A stretch of 64,000 bases of DNA from Planctomycetota bacterium. Lineage in GTDB: Bacteria > Planctomycetota > PLA2. The stretch lies in NCBI GenBank assembly GCA_021776785.1, contig JAJFFF010000012.1:1-64000 (forward strand). Direction: 5' to 3'. The translations under genes were made by a program, and so were the position numbers. Below are positions 10,896-21,071 of the stretch, one piece after another (the stretch's first letter is position 1; each line of letters begins with the position of its first letter). Under the pieces are notes generated by a model. It was not told the origin of the DNA, made no database searches, and saw nothing but the letters and a program-made list of their open reading frames with translations.

Positions 10896-10922
10896 CCCGA
10901 CGCGCGCGCTCGCCGCGTCGGG
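10896..10922. terminator. GC hairpin between convergent genes
   Basis: CCCGACGCG-CGCGCTCGC-CGCGTCGGG between the sigma-fusion stop (10879) and infC stop (10932); no T tract. Confidence 0.45.
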
Positions 10923-10931
10923 AAGCCCCCG

Positions 10932-11465
10932 TTACTTGCGCACCAACGTCATGTGCATCTTGCGACCCTCCATGTTGGGGGTCTTTTCGACCTTGGCGAT
11001 GTCTTCGAGGAGCGCCGCCACGCGGCGGAGCAAATCGGTGCCGAGGTCTTGGCGCGCGAGTTCGCGGCCACGAAAGATCACGGTGAATTGAACCTTGTCC
11101 CCGTCCTCGAGAAACTCGCGGGCGCGTTGGGTCTTGGTTTCTAAATCACCCTTGTCGGTCTTGGGGCGGAGGCGCATGCCCTTGAGCTTGTTGCCTCCCT
11201 TTTTCTGGCCACGCGTCTTCTTTTTCTGCTCGTACTTGTACTTACCGAAATCGAGGATGCGGCACACCGGGGGGCGTGCTTCGGCGGCGACTTCGACCAG
11301 ATCCAAATTTTGGTCGTAGGCCATACGAAGGGCCTCGTCGCGGGGGAAGACACCGATCTGGGCGCCTTCCTGGCCGATCACGCGAACTTCGCGGGCGCGG
11401 ATGCGTTCGTTGACGCGGGGCCCGAAAGTGCGTTGCGGCTTGGCGTTATGCGGACGTCTCGGAAT
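10932..11465 (-). CDS. infC: Translation initiation factor IF-3, AUU start codon
   Basis: AAGGAG-AAAACGACC-ATT; reads IPRRPHNAKPQRTFGPRVNERIRAREVRVIGQEGAQIGVFPRDEALRMAYDQNLDLVEVAAEARPPVCRILDFGKYKYE. In frame with ORF 10932..11381. Confidence 0.93.
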   Translation of the reverse strand: MPRRPHNAKPQRTFGPRVNERIRAREVRVIGQEGAQIGVFPRDEALRMAYDQNLDLVEVAAEARPPVCRILDFGKYKYEQKKKTRGQKKGGNKLKGMRLRPKTDKGDLETKTQRAREFLEDGDKVQFTVIFRGRELARQDLGTDLLRRVAALLEDIAKVEKTPNMEGRKMHMTLVRK

Positions 11466-11479
11466 GGTCGTTTTCTCCT

Positions 11480-13417
11480 TTATTGGATCGGGGAGTGCGC
11501 TTTTTGCGCGTATCGCTCCACGATCTCCTCAGTTACTTGGCCAACCGGCTGCGCGCCGCGGTCTTCGCCGTCGCGCGGCCTGACAGACACGGTGTCCGCC
11601 TCAGCCTCTTTGGCGCCCACCACGAGCTGATACGGAATCTTACGTCCGTGGGCATCGCGAATTTTGGCGCCAATTTTGTCGCCGCGGCGATCCACCTCGA
11701 CGCGCAGACCGGCTTCGGTCATGCGCTTCGCGACGGTCTCCGCGTACGGAATCTGTTTGTCGGTGATGGGAAGCAGGATCGCCTGCACCGGCGCCAACCA
11801 CACCGGCAACTTGCCGGCGGTGTTTTCGACGAGCACGCCGATAAACCGCTCCATCGAGCCCAGGATCGCGCGGTGAATCATCACCGGGCGATGGCGGTTG
11901 CCGTCTTGGCCCACATAGGTGAGGTCAAAACGCTCGGGCATCTGGAAGTCCAGCTGGATGGTGCCGCACTGCCACATGCGACCCAAGCTGTCTGTTAGGT
12001 AATTGTCGATTTTGGGGCCGTAGAACGCGCCGTCGCCGGCGTTGAGCCCGTAGTCGATGTCGGCGGCCCTCAGCGCGCCGGTCAGCGCGGCTTCGGCCCG
12101 ATCCCACAGCGCCTCCTCGCCCATCCGCTTCTCGGGACGGGTGGATAGAAACTGTTTGATCTCGCTGAAGCCGAACGCCTTGTAAACCACGTTCAGCATG
12201 TCCAGGCAGTCGAGCACTTCGGCTTCGATCTGCTCCGGCGTGCAGTACACGTGCGCGTCGTCTTGGGTAAACCCACGCGCGCGAAACAGCCCGTGCAACA
12301 CGCCCGACAGTTCGTAGCGGTGTACGAACCCGAACTCGCCCAAGCGCAACGGAAGATCACGGTACGAGTGCAACTCGGATCCGTAGATGATGCACGCGCC
12401 CGGGCAGTTCATCGGCTTGACCGCGAACGAGCGGTCGTCCTTTTCCACGAAATACATGTTCTCGCGGTAGTTGTCGTAGTGTCCGGACTTGCGCCACAGT
12501 TCGTCGGTCATGACGAGCGGAGTCCGAATCTCTTGATAGCCGCGCTGCTCAAGCTCGCCGCGCACGAAGTTTTCGATCTCGCGCCAGACGATCATGCCGC
12601 CTTTGTGCCAGAACGGAAACCCGGGTGCGACGTCGTGAAAACTGAAGAGGTCAAGTGCGGGACCCAACTTGCGGTGGTCGCGCTTCTTCGCCTCTTCGAT
12701 GCGTTCTAAGTGCAGATCGAGTTCTTCTTGGCTAAAGAACGCGGTGCCGTGAATGCGCTGCATCGGAATACCGGTCGCATCGCCGCGCCAGTACGCGCCG
12801 GACGCGCTCATGATCTTGAACGCGGGAATCGAACCGAACCCTTTGACGTGCGGGCCGCGACACATGTCCGAAAACACGTCGCCATTTTTGTAAAACGAAA
12901 TCACTTCGCCCGCTTGCACGAGCTCCGCCATGTACTCCGCTTTGAGGTCGTAGCCCAACCGTTTGAGTTCGGCGGTCGCATCCGCCGCGTCCATCTCCTG
13001 ACGCTCGAACGGAAGGCCTTTTTTGGCCAGTTCGCGCATACGCTTTTCGATCGCGGCTAGGTCGTCGGGCGTGAACGGCTCCTCCACGACAAAGTCGTAG
13101 TAAAAACCTTCGTCGGTCGGAGGACCGAATCCCAACTGCGCTTTCGGGAAAAGCTCCCGCACCGCCGCGGCCAGTAGGTGTGCCGCCGAGTGGCGCACGA
13201 CGCGGAGATAGTCCTCGCTCTTCTTGGTGATGATCGCGATGCGCCCGTCGCCGTGGATGCGTTGCTCCATCGACGTGAGTTCCCCGTTCCAGACGCATCC
13301 GACCGCGGCACGGGCGAGCCCGGGACCAATTTGCATAGCGACGTCGGCGCAGGTCGAGTTCTTCGGAACTTCGAGGACCTTGCCGTCGGGGAGAGTTACG
13401 CGCGCAACGGCGCTCAT
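11480..13417 (-). CDS. thrS: Threonine--tRNA ligase
   Basis: MSAVARVTLPDGKVLEVPKN (TGS), HSAAHLLAAAV, class II core, 14 bp upstream of infC. Start at ATG 13417. Confidence 0.96.
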   Translation of the reverse strand: MSAVARVTLPDGKVLEVPKNSTCADVAMQIGPGLARAAVGCVWNGELTSMEQRIHGDGRIAIITKKSEDYLRVVRHSAAHLLAAAVRELFPKAQLGFGPPTDEGFYYDFVVEEPFTPDDLAAIEKRMRELAKKGLPFERQEMDAADATAELKRLGYDLKAEYMAELVQAGEVISFYKNGDVFSDMCRGPHVKGFGSIPAFKIMSASGAYWRGDATGIPMQRIHGTAFFSQEELDLHLERIEEAKKRDHRKLGPALDLFSFHDVAPGFPFWHKGGMIVWREIENFVRGELEQRGYQEIRTPLVMTDELWRKSGHYDNYRENMYFVEKDDRSFAVKPMNCPGACIIYGSELHSYRDLPLRLGEFGFVHRYELSGVLHGLFRARGFTQDDAHVYCTPEQIEAEVLDCLDMLNVVYKAFGFSEIKQFLSTRPEKRMGEEALWDRAEAALTGALRAADIDYGLNAGDGAFYGPKIDNYLTDSLGRMWQCGTIQLDFQMPERFDLTYVGQDGNRHRPVMIHRAILGSMERFIGVLVENTAGKLPVWLAPVQAILLPITDKQIPYAETVAKRMTEAGLRVEVDRRGDKIGAKIRDAHGRKIPYQLVVGAKEAEADTVSVRPRDGEDRGAQPVGQVTEEIVERYAQKAHSPIQ

Positions 13418-13493
13418 CGGGAGAGGCTGATCAAGACTAGACACAATCGTATCACTCCAAACGCCACGTGAAAACGGCGCCAGGGGTTGAATT

Positions 13494-13530
13494 CGAGGCA
13501 AAAACGCCGGAATCTACGATTTCCGGCCAC
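13494..13530 (-). terminator. Intrinsic terminator downstream of aspS
   Basis: Minus: GCCGGAA-ATCGTAGA-TTCCGGC-G-TTTTT. Confidence 0.65.
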
Positions 13531-13555
13531 CGGAGGGCTGAGCGCGCTCAACAAG

Positions 13556-13656
13556 TCTCAACGCCGTCAGACGTTGAACCAAAAAACACCGTCTCAACGC
13601 CGTCAGACGTTGAACCAGAAAACACCGTCTCAACGCCGTCAGACGTTGAACCAAAA
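13556..13656 (-). repeat. 36-bp tandem repeat, 3 units, each forming a UGAC-tetraloop hairpin
   Basis: Plus: GTCTCAACGCCGTCAGACGTTGAACCAAAAAACACC repeated; hairpins at 13558-13577, 13594-13613 and 13630-13649 (minus: TCAACGTC-TGAC-GGCGTTGA). Confidence 0.92.
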
Positions 13657-13661
13657 AGTCA

Positions 13662-15434
13662 CTACTGGTCCGCCAAACGGATCGAAAGTTCTTCGAGCTG
13701 TTCGACGTCAACGGGGGAAGGCGATCCACTCATCAAGTCGACCGCCTTGGCCGTCTTGGGGAACGCGATCACGTCGCGGATGCTCGGCACGTCGCTCAGC
13801 AGCATGGCCAAACGATCCAGTCCGAGCGCGATCCCGCCGTGCGGCGGCGCGCCGTACTGCAACACATCGAGGAGAAATCCGAAGCGTTCCTGGGCGACGT
13901 CCTCGGGGATCTTCATCGCGCGAAAGATCGATTCCTGCACCGCGCGGCGGTGGATACGAATCGAGCCGCTCCCCATTTCGACACCGTTGAGGACCGGGTC
14001 GTACGCGAGCGCGCGCGCCTTGCCGGGGTCGGCTTCAACGAGTCCGAGGTCCTCTTCCACCGGAGCGGAAAACGCGTGGTGCGCGGGCGCCCACTCGCCT
14101 TCTTGGTCGCCCGCCAAAAACAGCGGGAAATCTACGATGAAGCACGCGGCCCAGGCGCCCGGCGCGATCAGGCTTTGCTTTTCCGCAACGGCCAGGCGCA
14201 CGTTGCCGAGGCTCCACGCCACCACGCCGACGTCCGTATCGGCAACGAACACCAAGAGGTCGCCGGCTTCCGCGCTGAACGCGGCCGGAAGATCGCTGCC
14301 CTCAAAGAACTTCGCGATCGGTCCGGTCACGCCGTCTTCGGTGACCTTCATCCACGCCAAGCCTTTGGCGCCGTGCTCGGCCGCCGACGCTTGGAGCCCG
14401 TCGATTTCTTTGCGCGAAAGCGCCGCGCCGCCGGGCACGCGGATGCCACGCACCGCGCCGCCCCCTTCCAGCGCGCCGGTAAACACCTTGAACGAGCAAT
14501 CCTTCACGACCTCGGAAACGTCTTGAATCTCAAGCCCGAACCGAAGATCCGGCTTGTCACTGCCGTAACGCGCCAACGCCTCGTGATACGGAATGCGCGG
14601 CCACGGACGCGGAAGATCGGTGGGATGTTTCGCGACCTCTTTGACGAGACCGGTCAAGAGCTCCTCGATCAGACCAAGGACGTCCTCTTGCTCAACAAAC
14701 GACATTTCCATGTCGAGTTGGGTGAACTCCGGTTGGCGATCCGCGCGCAGATCCTCGTCGCGAAAACAGCGCGCGATCTGGTAGTAACGGTCGTACCCCG
14801 CGCACATGAGGATCTGCTTGTAGATCTGCGGCGCCTGCGGCAGCGCGTAAAAACGTCCCGGGTGAAGGCGGCTCGGCACGAGGTAGTCGCGCGCGCCCTC
14901 CGGCGTCGCTTTCGCCAGGATCGGAGTCTCAATCTCCACGAATTCGCGCGCGTCGAAAAACTCGCGGATGTAGCGGTTCATGCGGTGACGACGCAGGATG
15001 CGGTCCTGCGGTTCACTTCGCCGGAGGTCGAGCGGTCGATACTTGAGCCGAACCTCTTCGGAGATTTCGTCGCCGCCCGCGATCTCAATGGGCGGAGTCG
15101 GCGAGGTGGACAACACCTCGATGTGGGTCGCGATGATCTCAATCGCGCCGGTCGCAAGCTTGTCGTTTTGCGCCGCGTCCGGGCGCGACTTAACCACGCC
15201 GCGCACACGCACGGTGTACTCCGGTTTCACCGACGACGCGACGTCGTGACTGGCCGCGTCGTCATCGCGGCTCACACTCACTTGGGTCAGGCCGTACCGG
15301 TCGCGCACGTCCAAAAAGACAAGGCCGCCCTGGTCGCGGCGGCGATGCACCCATCCGGCGAGAGAAACTTCCTGGCCGGCGTCGGCTGCGCGGAGTTCTC
15401 CGCAGGTGTGGGTTCGGTACGCGGTCTGAGTCAC
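13662..15434 (-). CDS. aspS: Aspartate--tRNA(Asp/Asn) ligase
   Basis: [52 protein letters not shown]...; GTG start at 15434 inferred within ORF 13662..15941. Confidence 0.95.
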   Translation of the reverse strand: MTQTAYRTHTCGELRAADAGQEVSLAGWVHRRRDQGGLVFLDVRDRYGLTQVSVSRDDDAASHDVASSVKPEYTVRVRGVVKSRPDAAQNDKLATGAIEIIATHIEVLSTSPTPPIEIAGGDEISEEVRLKYRPLDLRRSEPQDRILRRHRMNRYIREFFDAREFVEIETPILAKATPEGARDYLVPSRLHPGRFYALPQAPQIYKQILMCAGYDRYYQIARCFRDEDLRADRQPEFTQLDMEMSFVEQEDVLGLIEELLTGLVKEVAKHPTDLPRPWPRIPYHEALARYGSDKPDLRFGLEIQDVSEVVKDCSFKVFTGALEGGGAVRGIRVPGGAALSRKEIDGLQASAAEHGAKGLAWMKVTEDGVTGPIAKFFEGSDLPAAFSAEAGDLLVFVADTDVGVVAWSLGNVRLAVAEKQSLIAPGAWAACFIVDFPLFLAGDQEGEWAPAHHAFSAPVEEDLGLVEADPGKARALAYDPVLNGVEMGSGSIRIHRRAVQESIFRAMKIPEDVAQERFGFLLDVLQYGAPPHGGIALGLDRLAMLLSDVPSIRDVIAFPKTAKAVDLMSGSPSPVDVEQLEELSIRLADQ

Positions 15435-15496
15435 GGGGATGTATACCGCCTTTGGCGCGATCGGTTCGGAAACGGGAAAAGTACCCGCCCCATCGC

Positions 15497-16864
15497 CTAG
15501 GGGCCAGAGATGGTCTCGACCGCGCGCAGGACGAAACCTGCATCCACAACGACCGGCCCGGACTTCTCCGGCGCCTGGAACGCGACGGGCTCGAGCAAGC
15601 GCTCCAAGACCATGTGCAGCCGCCGCGCGCCAATGTCGGCTAGCTCCTCGTTGAGCTTGTACGCCAACGCCGCGATCTCCTCGATCCCATCGTCGGTAAA
15701 CGTGAGATCCACGCCGTCGGTCGCGAGCAACGCCCGATACTGCTTCGTCAGCGAGTGCTGCGGCTCCGCGAGAATGCGCGCAAACTCGCCGGCGCCGAGC
15801 GGTGTCAGCGTGACGCGCAGCGGAAACCGGCCCTGCAGTTCTGGCATCAGATCTTCCGGCTTGGTCTCGTGGAACGCGCCCGCCGCGATGAACAAGATGT
15901 GCGAGGTGCTGACGGGCCCGTGGCGCGTCTGGACGGTGCACCCCTCCACGAGCGGCAAAAGGTCCCGCTGCACGCCGCCGCGGCTGACGTCGGGCCCCCC
16001 GCCCGTTCCCACGCCGACCACCTTGTCGAGCTCGTCCAAGAAAACGATGCCGGTCTGTTCGGCGCGGCGAATCGCTTCCCGCGTGATCGCCTCCTGGTCG
16101 AGCAGGCCGTCGGCCTCCTTGTTGGTCAGCGCTTCGCGGGCGCGCGCGACGGTCAGCTGCCGATCGACCATGCGCGGCGGCGCAACACGATCCAAAAAGC
16201 CCTGCATGTCCATGCCCATCTGCTCGACACCCATCGCCGAGAAAACCTCCATCGACGCGCCCGATCGATCTTCCAAACTAAGCTCGATGCGTTCGTCGTC
16301 GAGGTCGCCGCTGCGGAGCCTCTTGCGATACTCCTCACGCCGCGCGCGCCGCTCCGCACGTTCTTCCTCGTCGTCGTCGGCGGCGAACAGGTCGTCTTCG
16401 CCCAACAGCTCATCGAGCAATCGCTCCTCCGCCTGCTGATCCGCCTCGGCGCGCACGCGCTCGCCTTCTTCCCGCTTCACGATGCCGACGGCCGCCTCGA
16501 CCAAGTCGCGCACGATCGTTTCGACATCGCGGCCGAAGTAACCGACTTCGGTGTACTTGGTCGCTTCGACTTTGAGAAACGGCGCGTTCAACATCGACGC
16601 CATGCGCCGTGCGATCTCGGTTTTCCCGACGCCTGTGGGCCCGGCGAGAATGATGTTTTTCGGTAACACGTCCCGCGCGAGATCGGCGTCAAGACGCTGC
16701 CGCCGCACGCGGTTGCGAATCGCGACGGCCACCGCGCGCTTGGCGGCGGATTGGCCAACGACATATCGATCGAGGTACGCGACAACTTCGCGGGGCGTGA
16801 GATCGCCACTTTGGGTTTGGGGAGACAAGGCTCTGCCTTTCCGGCTATTCGGGAGTCTTTTCAC
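15497..16864 (-). CDS. hslU: ATP-dependent protease ATPase subunit HslU
   Basis: [35 protein letters not shown]...[13 protein letters not shown]...[16 protein letters not shown]. Confidence 0.95.
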   Translation of the reverse strand: MKRLPNSRKGRALSPQTQSGDLTPREVVAYLDRYVVGQSAAKRAVAVAIRNRVRRQRLDADLARDVLPKNIILAGPTGVGKTEIARRMASMLNAPFLKVEATKYTEVGYFGRDVETIVRDLVEAAVGIVKREEGERVRAEADQQAEERLLDELLGEDDLFAADDDEEERAERRARREEYRKRLRSGDLDDERIELSLEDRSGASMEVFSAMGVEQMGMDMQGFLDRVAPPRMVDRQLTVARAREALTNKEADGLLDQEAITREAIRRAEQTGIVFLDELDKVVGVGTGGGPDVSRGGVQRDLLPLVEGCTVQTRHGPVSTSHILFIAAGAFHETKPEDLMPELQGRFPLRVTLTPLGAGEFARILAEPQHSLTKQYRALLATDGVDLTFTDDGIEEIAALAYKLNEELADIGARRLHMVLERLLEPVAFQAPEKSGPVVVDAGFVLRAVETISGP

Positions 16865-17357
16865 CGGAGCGCTTCGCTTCCAGCGACTCGACGGTGCGGC
16901 CCGCGGCGGCCAACTGGGTGCGGAGCGCGGTGATGCGCGCTCGCTCTTTTTGCAGCGCCTGCGCGAGTTTTTTCTGCTCGGATTGCGAGACGACGATGGC
17001 GGCCTGTAGTTTCTTGTGCTCGCCCTGCGTTGTTTTGAGCGCCGCCGTAATCTTGCCGCGTTGCACCAGGGCCTCGCGCTGCTCGGCGGTCAGCTTTGCG
17101 AGCTCGGCGCGCAAACTGTCGTACTGGACGTACAGGCCGTCGCGGCGCTGTTGCAATTCGAGGAGCTGTTGCGACAAGGTCGCGGCGCGCTTCTCATCCC
17201 GCTTGATGCGCCGCGCCAAGTCGTCCGCACGGACCTGCTCGTTCTCGGAACGGAACAAGAGCCGCTCGCGCTCCAGCAAGCGCAACGAACCCGTGTTCGC
17301 GCACGCCCCCAAACCAAGCAGAGTCACACCAAGCAGAGTCACACCCAAAATCCGCAT
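16845..17357 (-). CDS. Putative coiled-coil lipoprotein
   Basis: MRILGVTLLGVTLLGLGACANTG lipobox-like signal, then Glu/Arg/Gln-rich coiled coil; 170 aa. Confidence 0.7.
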   Translation of the reverse strand: MRILGVTLLGVTLLGLGACANTGSLRLLERERLLFRSENEQVRADDLARRIKRDEKRAATLSQQLLELQQRRDGLYVQYDSLRAELAKLTAEQREALVQRGKITAALKTTQGEHKKLQAAIVVSQSEQKKLAQALQKERARITALRTQLAAAGRTVESLEAKRSGEKTPE

Positions 17358-17516
17358 TGCGAGTCCCCATTGTGAAGCCAGCGGGCAGCCTGTCATCCAA
17401 AAATTCATCTCCACACCGCTCAGAAAGAGACGCGAAAGCGGCGCGCGGTAGCTTCCTTCCTCTTCCATCGGCATTTTTTGGGCTTTTTCCGGGCTTCGGT
17501 GACAATCCCCGGCCTC

Positions 17517-17978
17517 ATGGAACGCACGCTCTTGCTCATCAAGCCCGACGGACTGCAGCGCGGTCTCGCCGGACGCATTCTCACTCGCTTCGAAGAAAAG
17601 GGTCTCAAGCTCATCGGCTTGAAGCTCATGATGTTGTCGCCCGAGCTGGCGGCAAAGCATTACGCGCCGCACGTCGAACGCCCCTTCTATCCGGGTCTTG
17701 TGAAATACATGACGTCGGCGCCGATCCTGGCCGCGGTCTTAGAAGCACCGCGTGTGATCGACACCATGCGGACGCTCATGGGCGCAACGTTTGGCTGGAA
17801 AGCGGAGCCGGGCACCATCCGCGGCGACTTTTCCAACTCGACGGCTTACAACCTCGTCCATGGGTCGGACTCGCCGGAGAACGCGGAGCGCGAGATCGCG
17901 TTGTTTTTCAACGCCGATGAGTTGCACTCCGCCGACCGCTCGATCGACACCTGGCTCGTTTCCGAAGACGACCAGTAA
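17517..17978 (+). CDS. ndk: Nucleoside diphosphate kinase
   Basis: MERTLLLIKPDGLQRGLAGRILTRFEEKGLKLIGLKL...NLVHGSDSPENAEREIALFF. Confidence 0.97.
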   Translation: MERTLLLIKPDGLQRGLAGRILTRFEEKGLKLIGLKLMMLSPELAAKHYAPHVERPFYPGLVKYMTSAPILAAVLEAPRVIDTMRTLMGATFGWKAEPGTIRGDFSNSTAYNLVHGSDSPENAEREIALFFNADELHSADRSIDTWLVSEDDQ

Positions 17979-17990
17979 ACGGCGCCGCCG

Positions 17991-19340
17991 ATGCGGCTCC
18001 CGCTCTGCGACCTTGAACGCGCCGCTTCCGAGATGGAAGCGTTGGTCCGTAGTCATGTCGACAACGTCTACCAGTGTGGACCCAAGACATTCTTGCTGCG
18101 ACTCAAGCCCGCTAAGCAGTCGCTGCTTATTGATCTAGAACCCGGGCGGGCGCGCGTTCTCGTCACCGATGCACCCCCGCCCGTTCCGGACAAGCCGCCG
18201 GTCTTCGGTGCGATCTTGCGCAACACCTTGCGCGCGGCCAAGCTGCTCCGCGTTTGGTTGCCGGCGCGCGATCGCATCTTCTATCTCGATTTTGACGCGG
18301 GCGATCGACGCCGCCTCGTGGTCGAGGCGTTGTCGCGCCACGGCAACATGCTCCTGCTCAACGAGAACGACGAGGTGCTCCGCGTCGTCGACGGCGCGGC
18401 GGCGAAACGCCGGGGCAACGGTGTTGGGTCCACGTACACGCTGCCCCAAGCGCCCCCCATTCCCGACGAACCGTCGCTGGTGACCGCCGACGTTGCGACC
18501 GGCGGCTTTGCGTTCAACTACGAACTCGACCGCATGGTGCGCGAAGAGCACAGTGCCAAGACCGAAGCGGACGACACGGCGCTGCGCAACAAGTCGATCA
18601 GCAAACTCAAAAAATCGATCGACGCGGTGCACAGCGACATCGGAAAGCTCCCGGACGCGACCGCGTTGCGCCGCGACGGGCAACTTTTGTTGAGCCACTA
18701 CGGCGAACTGCAGACCGGCATGACGAAATTCCGCGGCGTCGCGCTGGCGCCGAAGCTCTCGCCGCAAGAAAACGTGGACCGCATTTTTGAACGAGCACGG
18801 AAAGCGGACCGCGCGCGACCTCAACTCGCGGCGCGGCTCCACGACCTTCAAGCGCTGCTTGCGTCGGTGGAGGAAGGCGGGCCGATCCCCCGTCAGATTC
18901 AGGTCCGCCCCAAGGGCGCGCCGCCGCCGCCCCGCAAGGCCTACCGCGTGTTTTGGAGTGCGGACGGGCGCCGCATCCTCGTCGGAAAGGGCGGGCGGGA
19001 CAATGACGAGACCACGATGCGGGTCGCCGGGCCTCACGACTTGTTCTTGCACGTTCGCGGTTCGCCGGGCGCGCATGTGATTGTGCCGTTAATCCGCGGC
19101 GAGGACGTGCCACAGGAGACGCTGCTCGATGCGGCCACGTTGGCCGTTCACTACTCAAAAATGCGTACCGCCAAGGCAGCTGATGTGACGTACACGCCGC
19201 GCAAGTTCGTCTCGAAGCCGCGCGGTGCGAAGCCCGGTTTGGTATCGGTCCAGCGCGAAAAAGTCATTTCGTTGCGCCGCGAGCCGGAGCGCCTCAGCCG
19301 GCTGCTGATGACGGTCGGGGACGACCCGCCCCCCACCTAG
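17991..19340 (+). CDS. NFACT family protein (RqcH/Rqc2/NEMF homologue, compact)
   Basis: N-terminal NFACT-N with DR motif (LPARDRIFYLDF); C-terminal NFACT-R (RRILVGKGGRDNDETTMRVAGPHDLFLHVRGSPGAHVIVP...AVHYSKMRTAKAADVTYTPRKFVSKPRGAKPGLV). Confidence 0.88.
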   Translation: MRLPLCDLERAASEMEALVRSHVDNVYQCGPKTFLLRLKPAKQSLLIDLEPGRARVLVTDAPPPVPDKPPVFGAILRNTLRAAKLLRVWLPARDRIFYLDFDAGDRRRLVVEALSRHGNMLLLNENDEVLRVVDGAAAKRRGNGVGSTYTLPQAPPIPDEPSLVTADVATGGFAFNYELDRMVREEHSAKTEADDTALRNKSISKLKKSIDAVHSDIGKLPDATALRRDGQLLLSHYGELQTGMTKFRGVALAPKLSPQENVDRIFERARKADRARPQLAARLHDLQALLASVEEGGPIPRQIQVRPKGAPPPPRKAYRVFWSADGRRILVGKGGRDNDETTMRVAGPHDLFLHVRGSPGAHVIVPLIRGEDVPQETLLDAATLAVHYSKMRTAKAADVTYTPRKFVSKPRGAKPGLVSVQREKVISLRREPERLSRLLMTVGDDPPPT

Positions 19341-19522
19341 TCGTTCGTTGCCTAAGCCACCGGGGCTGCGAACGGTTCTCGAAGTCGATCGATCGCTCTC
19401 GTTTGCTCGCCGCGCTCCTTCGAGAGGGCGGATCGCCACGTCTGTTTCGTTTTTCGGACAGACCGGAATCCCGCGCTCCCGAGATGACGGTCCCGTGACA
19501 GCGGAACACGGACAATACGGGG

Positions 19523-20641
19523 ATGTTTCGCAACTGTCTCGGGCTCACGGCGGCATGCCTACTGCTCTCCTCCACCTTGGCGTGTCATCGCTTCGGCGAC
19601 AAAACGTCCGAGAAGGACAAAGAGCTCAGCAACTTCGCCGAGGCGCGACAGCGCGCGGCGATCTACTACGACGGCCAGGACTACATCCGCGCGTCGTTGC
19701 AGTTTCAAGAGGCGTTGAAGTACCGCCCCAAGCATGTGCCCACGCGTTTGGGGTACGGCTATAGCTTGATGTACTCCAACCAACCGAGCGCGTTGCGGGA
19801 GGCCGAGAAGGTCTTTAAGTCATTAGGCGAGCGGTCCGATCCGGCCGAAGAGGTGAAGCGCGTCTACGGACTGGGCCTTACGTATCTCGGCCTTGCGCGC
19901 AGCTACGATCGACGCGCGCGGTTGCGCGAGGACAAAGGGCGCAAGGACTTAGCGGAGAAAGACCGCAAGATTGCGCGCGCTGCGGCGGAGGCGGCGCTGA
20001 TTGAATGCGAGAAAGTGCTCAAGATCGACGCGGACTTGGCGGACCAAAAAATCTTGGCGCCGCAGCGAATCAGCGCCTCCCTTGCACCGGACGCACACAT
20101 CGGAATGGCGTGGGCCGAGATCATGATGACGTCGCCGAGCGATCTCGGGCATCTCAAGCGCGCGGAGAAACACCTCGCCGAGTTCGCCAAGACGGCCGGC
20201 AACGCGCGTGAGTTTTGGGAAAAGCAGCGCAAGCGCGTTCTCGTGACCGACCCGCTCCATGATGATGGAACGCCGGGTACGTCGAACATCGACCCCGACA
20301 CGAGGACGCGCTACGAAGCGCGCATTGCGAGCACGATCAAGCAGGAAGCCGATGCGCGCAAAGCGTTGATGCTGACGTACCTCTACCTCAATCAATATCG
20401 CCGCGCGATCGACGAAGCGACGCGGATCGTCAATCTCGATCCCGACGAGGCGGAGGTGTATGTCTACCGTGGCAATGCCTACGCGTTTTTGAAACCGCCC
20501 AACTACCGCGCGGCCGTGCAGGACCTAAAGCGTTACCGCAAGACCAAAGACCTGAGCCGTCTGACCGACGACTTGGTGCAGGTCAACCGCCGGATTCGGA
20601 TGTACGAAGAGCGACTCAAAGAGCAGGAAGCGCGCCGCTAG
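19523..20641 (+). CDS. TPR-containing lipoprotein
   Basis: MFRNCLGLTAACLLLSSTLAC lipobox; TPR-like segments (AAIYYDGQDYIRASLQFQEALKYRPKHVPTRLGYGYSL). Confidence 0.75.
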   Translation: MFRNCLGLTAACLLLSSTLACHRFGDKTSEKDKELSNFAEARQRAAIYYDGQDYIRASLQFQEALKYRPKHVPTRLGYGYSLMYSNQPSALREAEKVFKSLGERSDPAEEVKRVYGLGLTYLGLARSYDRRARLREDKGRKDLAEKDRKIARAAAEAALIECEKVLKIDADLADQKILAPQRISASLAPDAHIGMAWAEIMMTSPSDLGHLKRAEKHLAEFAKTAGNAREFWEKQRKRVLVTDPLHDDGTPGTSNIDPDTRTRYEARIASTIKQEADARKALMLTYLYLNQYRRAIDEATRIVNLDPDEAEVYVYRGNAYAFLKPPNYRAAVQDLKRYRKTKDLSRLTDDLVQVNRRIRMYEERLKEQEARR

Positions 20642-20645
20642 GCGG

Positions 20646-21071
20646 CTAGCTGTCACGGGAGCAGGCAAGGCTGCGATCTGAGCCTCCATTTCCATTCGAA
20701 CAGGTCACCACCGCATCCTGCTTGTTCGCCGGTTGCGGACCCAACAGAAATCCATACCCGCCGAGCGCGAGCAAGGCGACGGCGATCCCCAGCCGGACCT
20801 CAAAAGGAGCTTCGTGGGCTCCGAAGCAATGGCAGGCCGCGCGGGGTCCGTCTGACAACGTTGCAACGGAAAATCCGACGCCCAAGAGCACAACGCCGAG
20901 GCGAGCAATGCTGGACATCCATCCGAGCGCCAACAAGACTGCGAGCGCCACTTCCAGAACTGCCACCTGCTTATGGCTAGTCGCCAGATGACTCCAGTCA
21001 AGTGCCTTCGAAACTGCGAGCGCTACGCAGAGTGCGGCAGTCGCCCAACGCCAAATGCGCAACTTCGTCAT
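20646..21071 (-). CDS. MauE/DoxX-like redox-associated membrane protein
   Basis: 141 aa, about four TM segments, ACHCFGAHEAPFE motif typical of MauE-like proteins. Confidence 0.72.
   Translation of the reverse strand: MTKLRIWRWATAALCVALAVSKALDWSHLATSHKQVAVLEVALAVLLALGWMSSIARLGVVLLGVGFSVATLSDGPRAACHCFGAHEAPFEVRLGIAVALLALGGYGFLLGPQPANKQDAVVTCSNGNGGSDRSLACSRDS

Noticed and set aside
13556-13656. Possible CRISPR array
   Set aside because: 36-bp period but no unique spacers; units are contiguous and no cas genes are nearby.
13839-15500. 553-aa plus-strand ORF opposite aspS
   Set aside because: Antisense shadow of aspS; no domain-like sequence.
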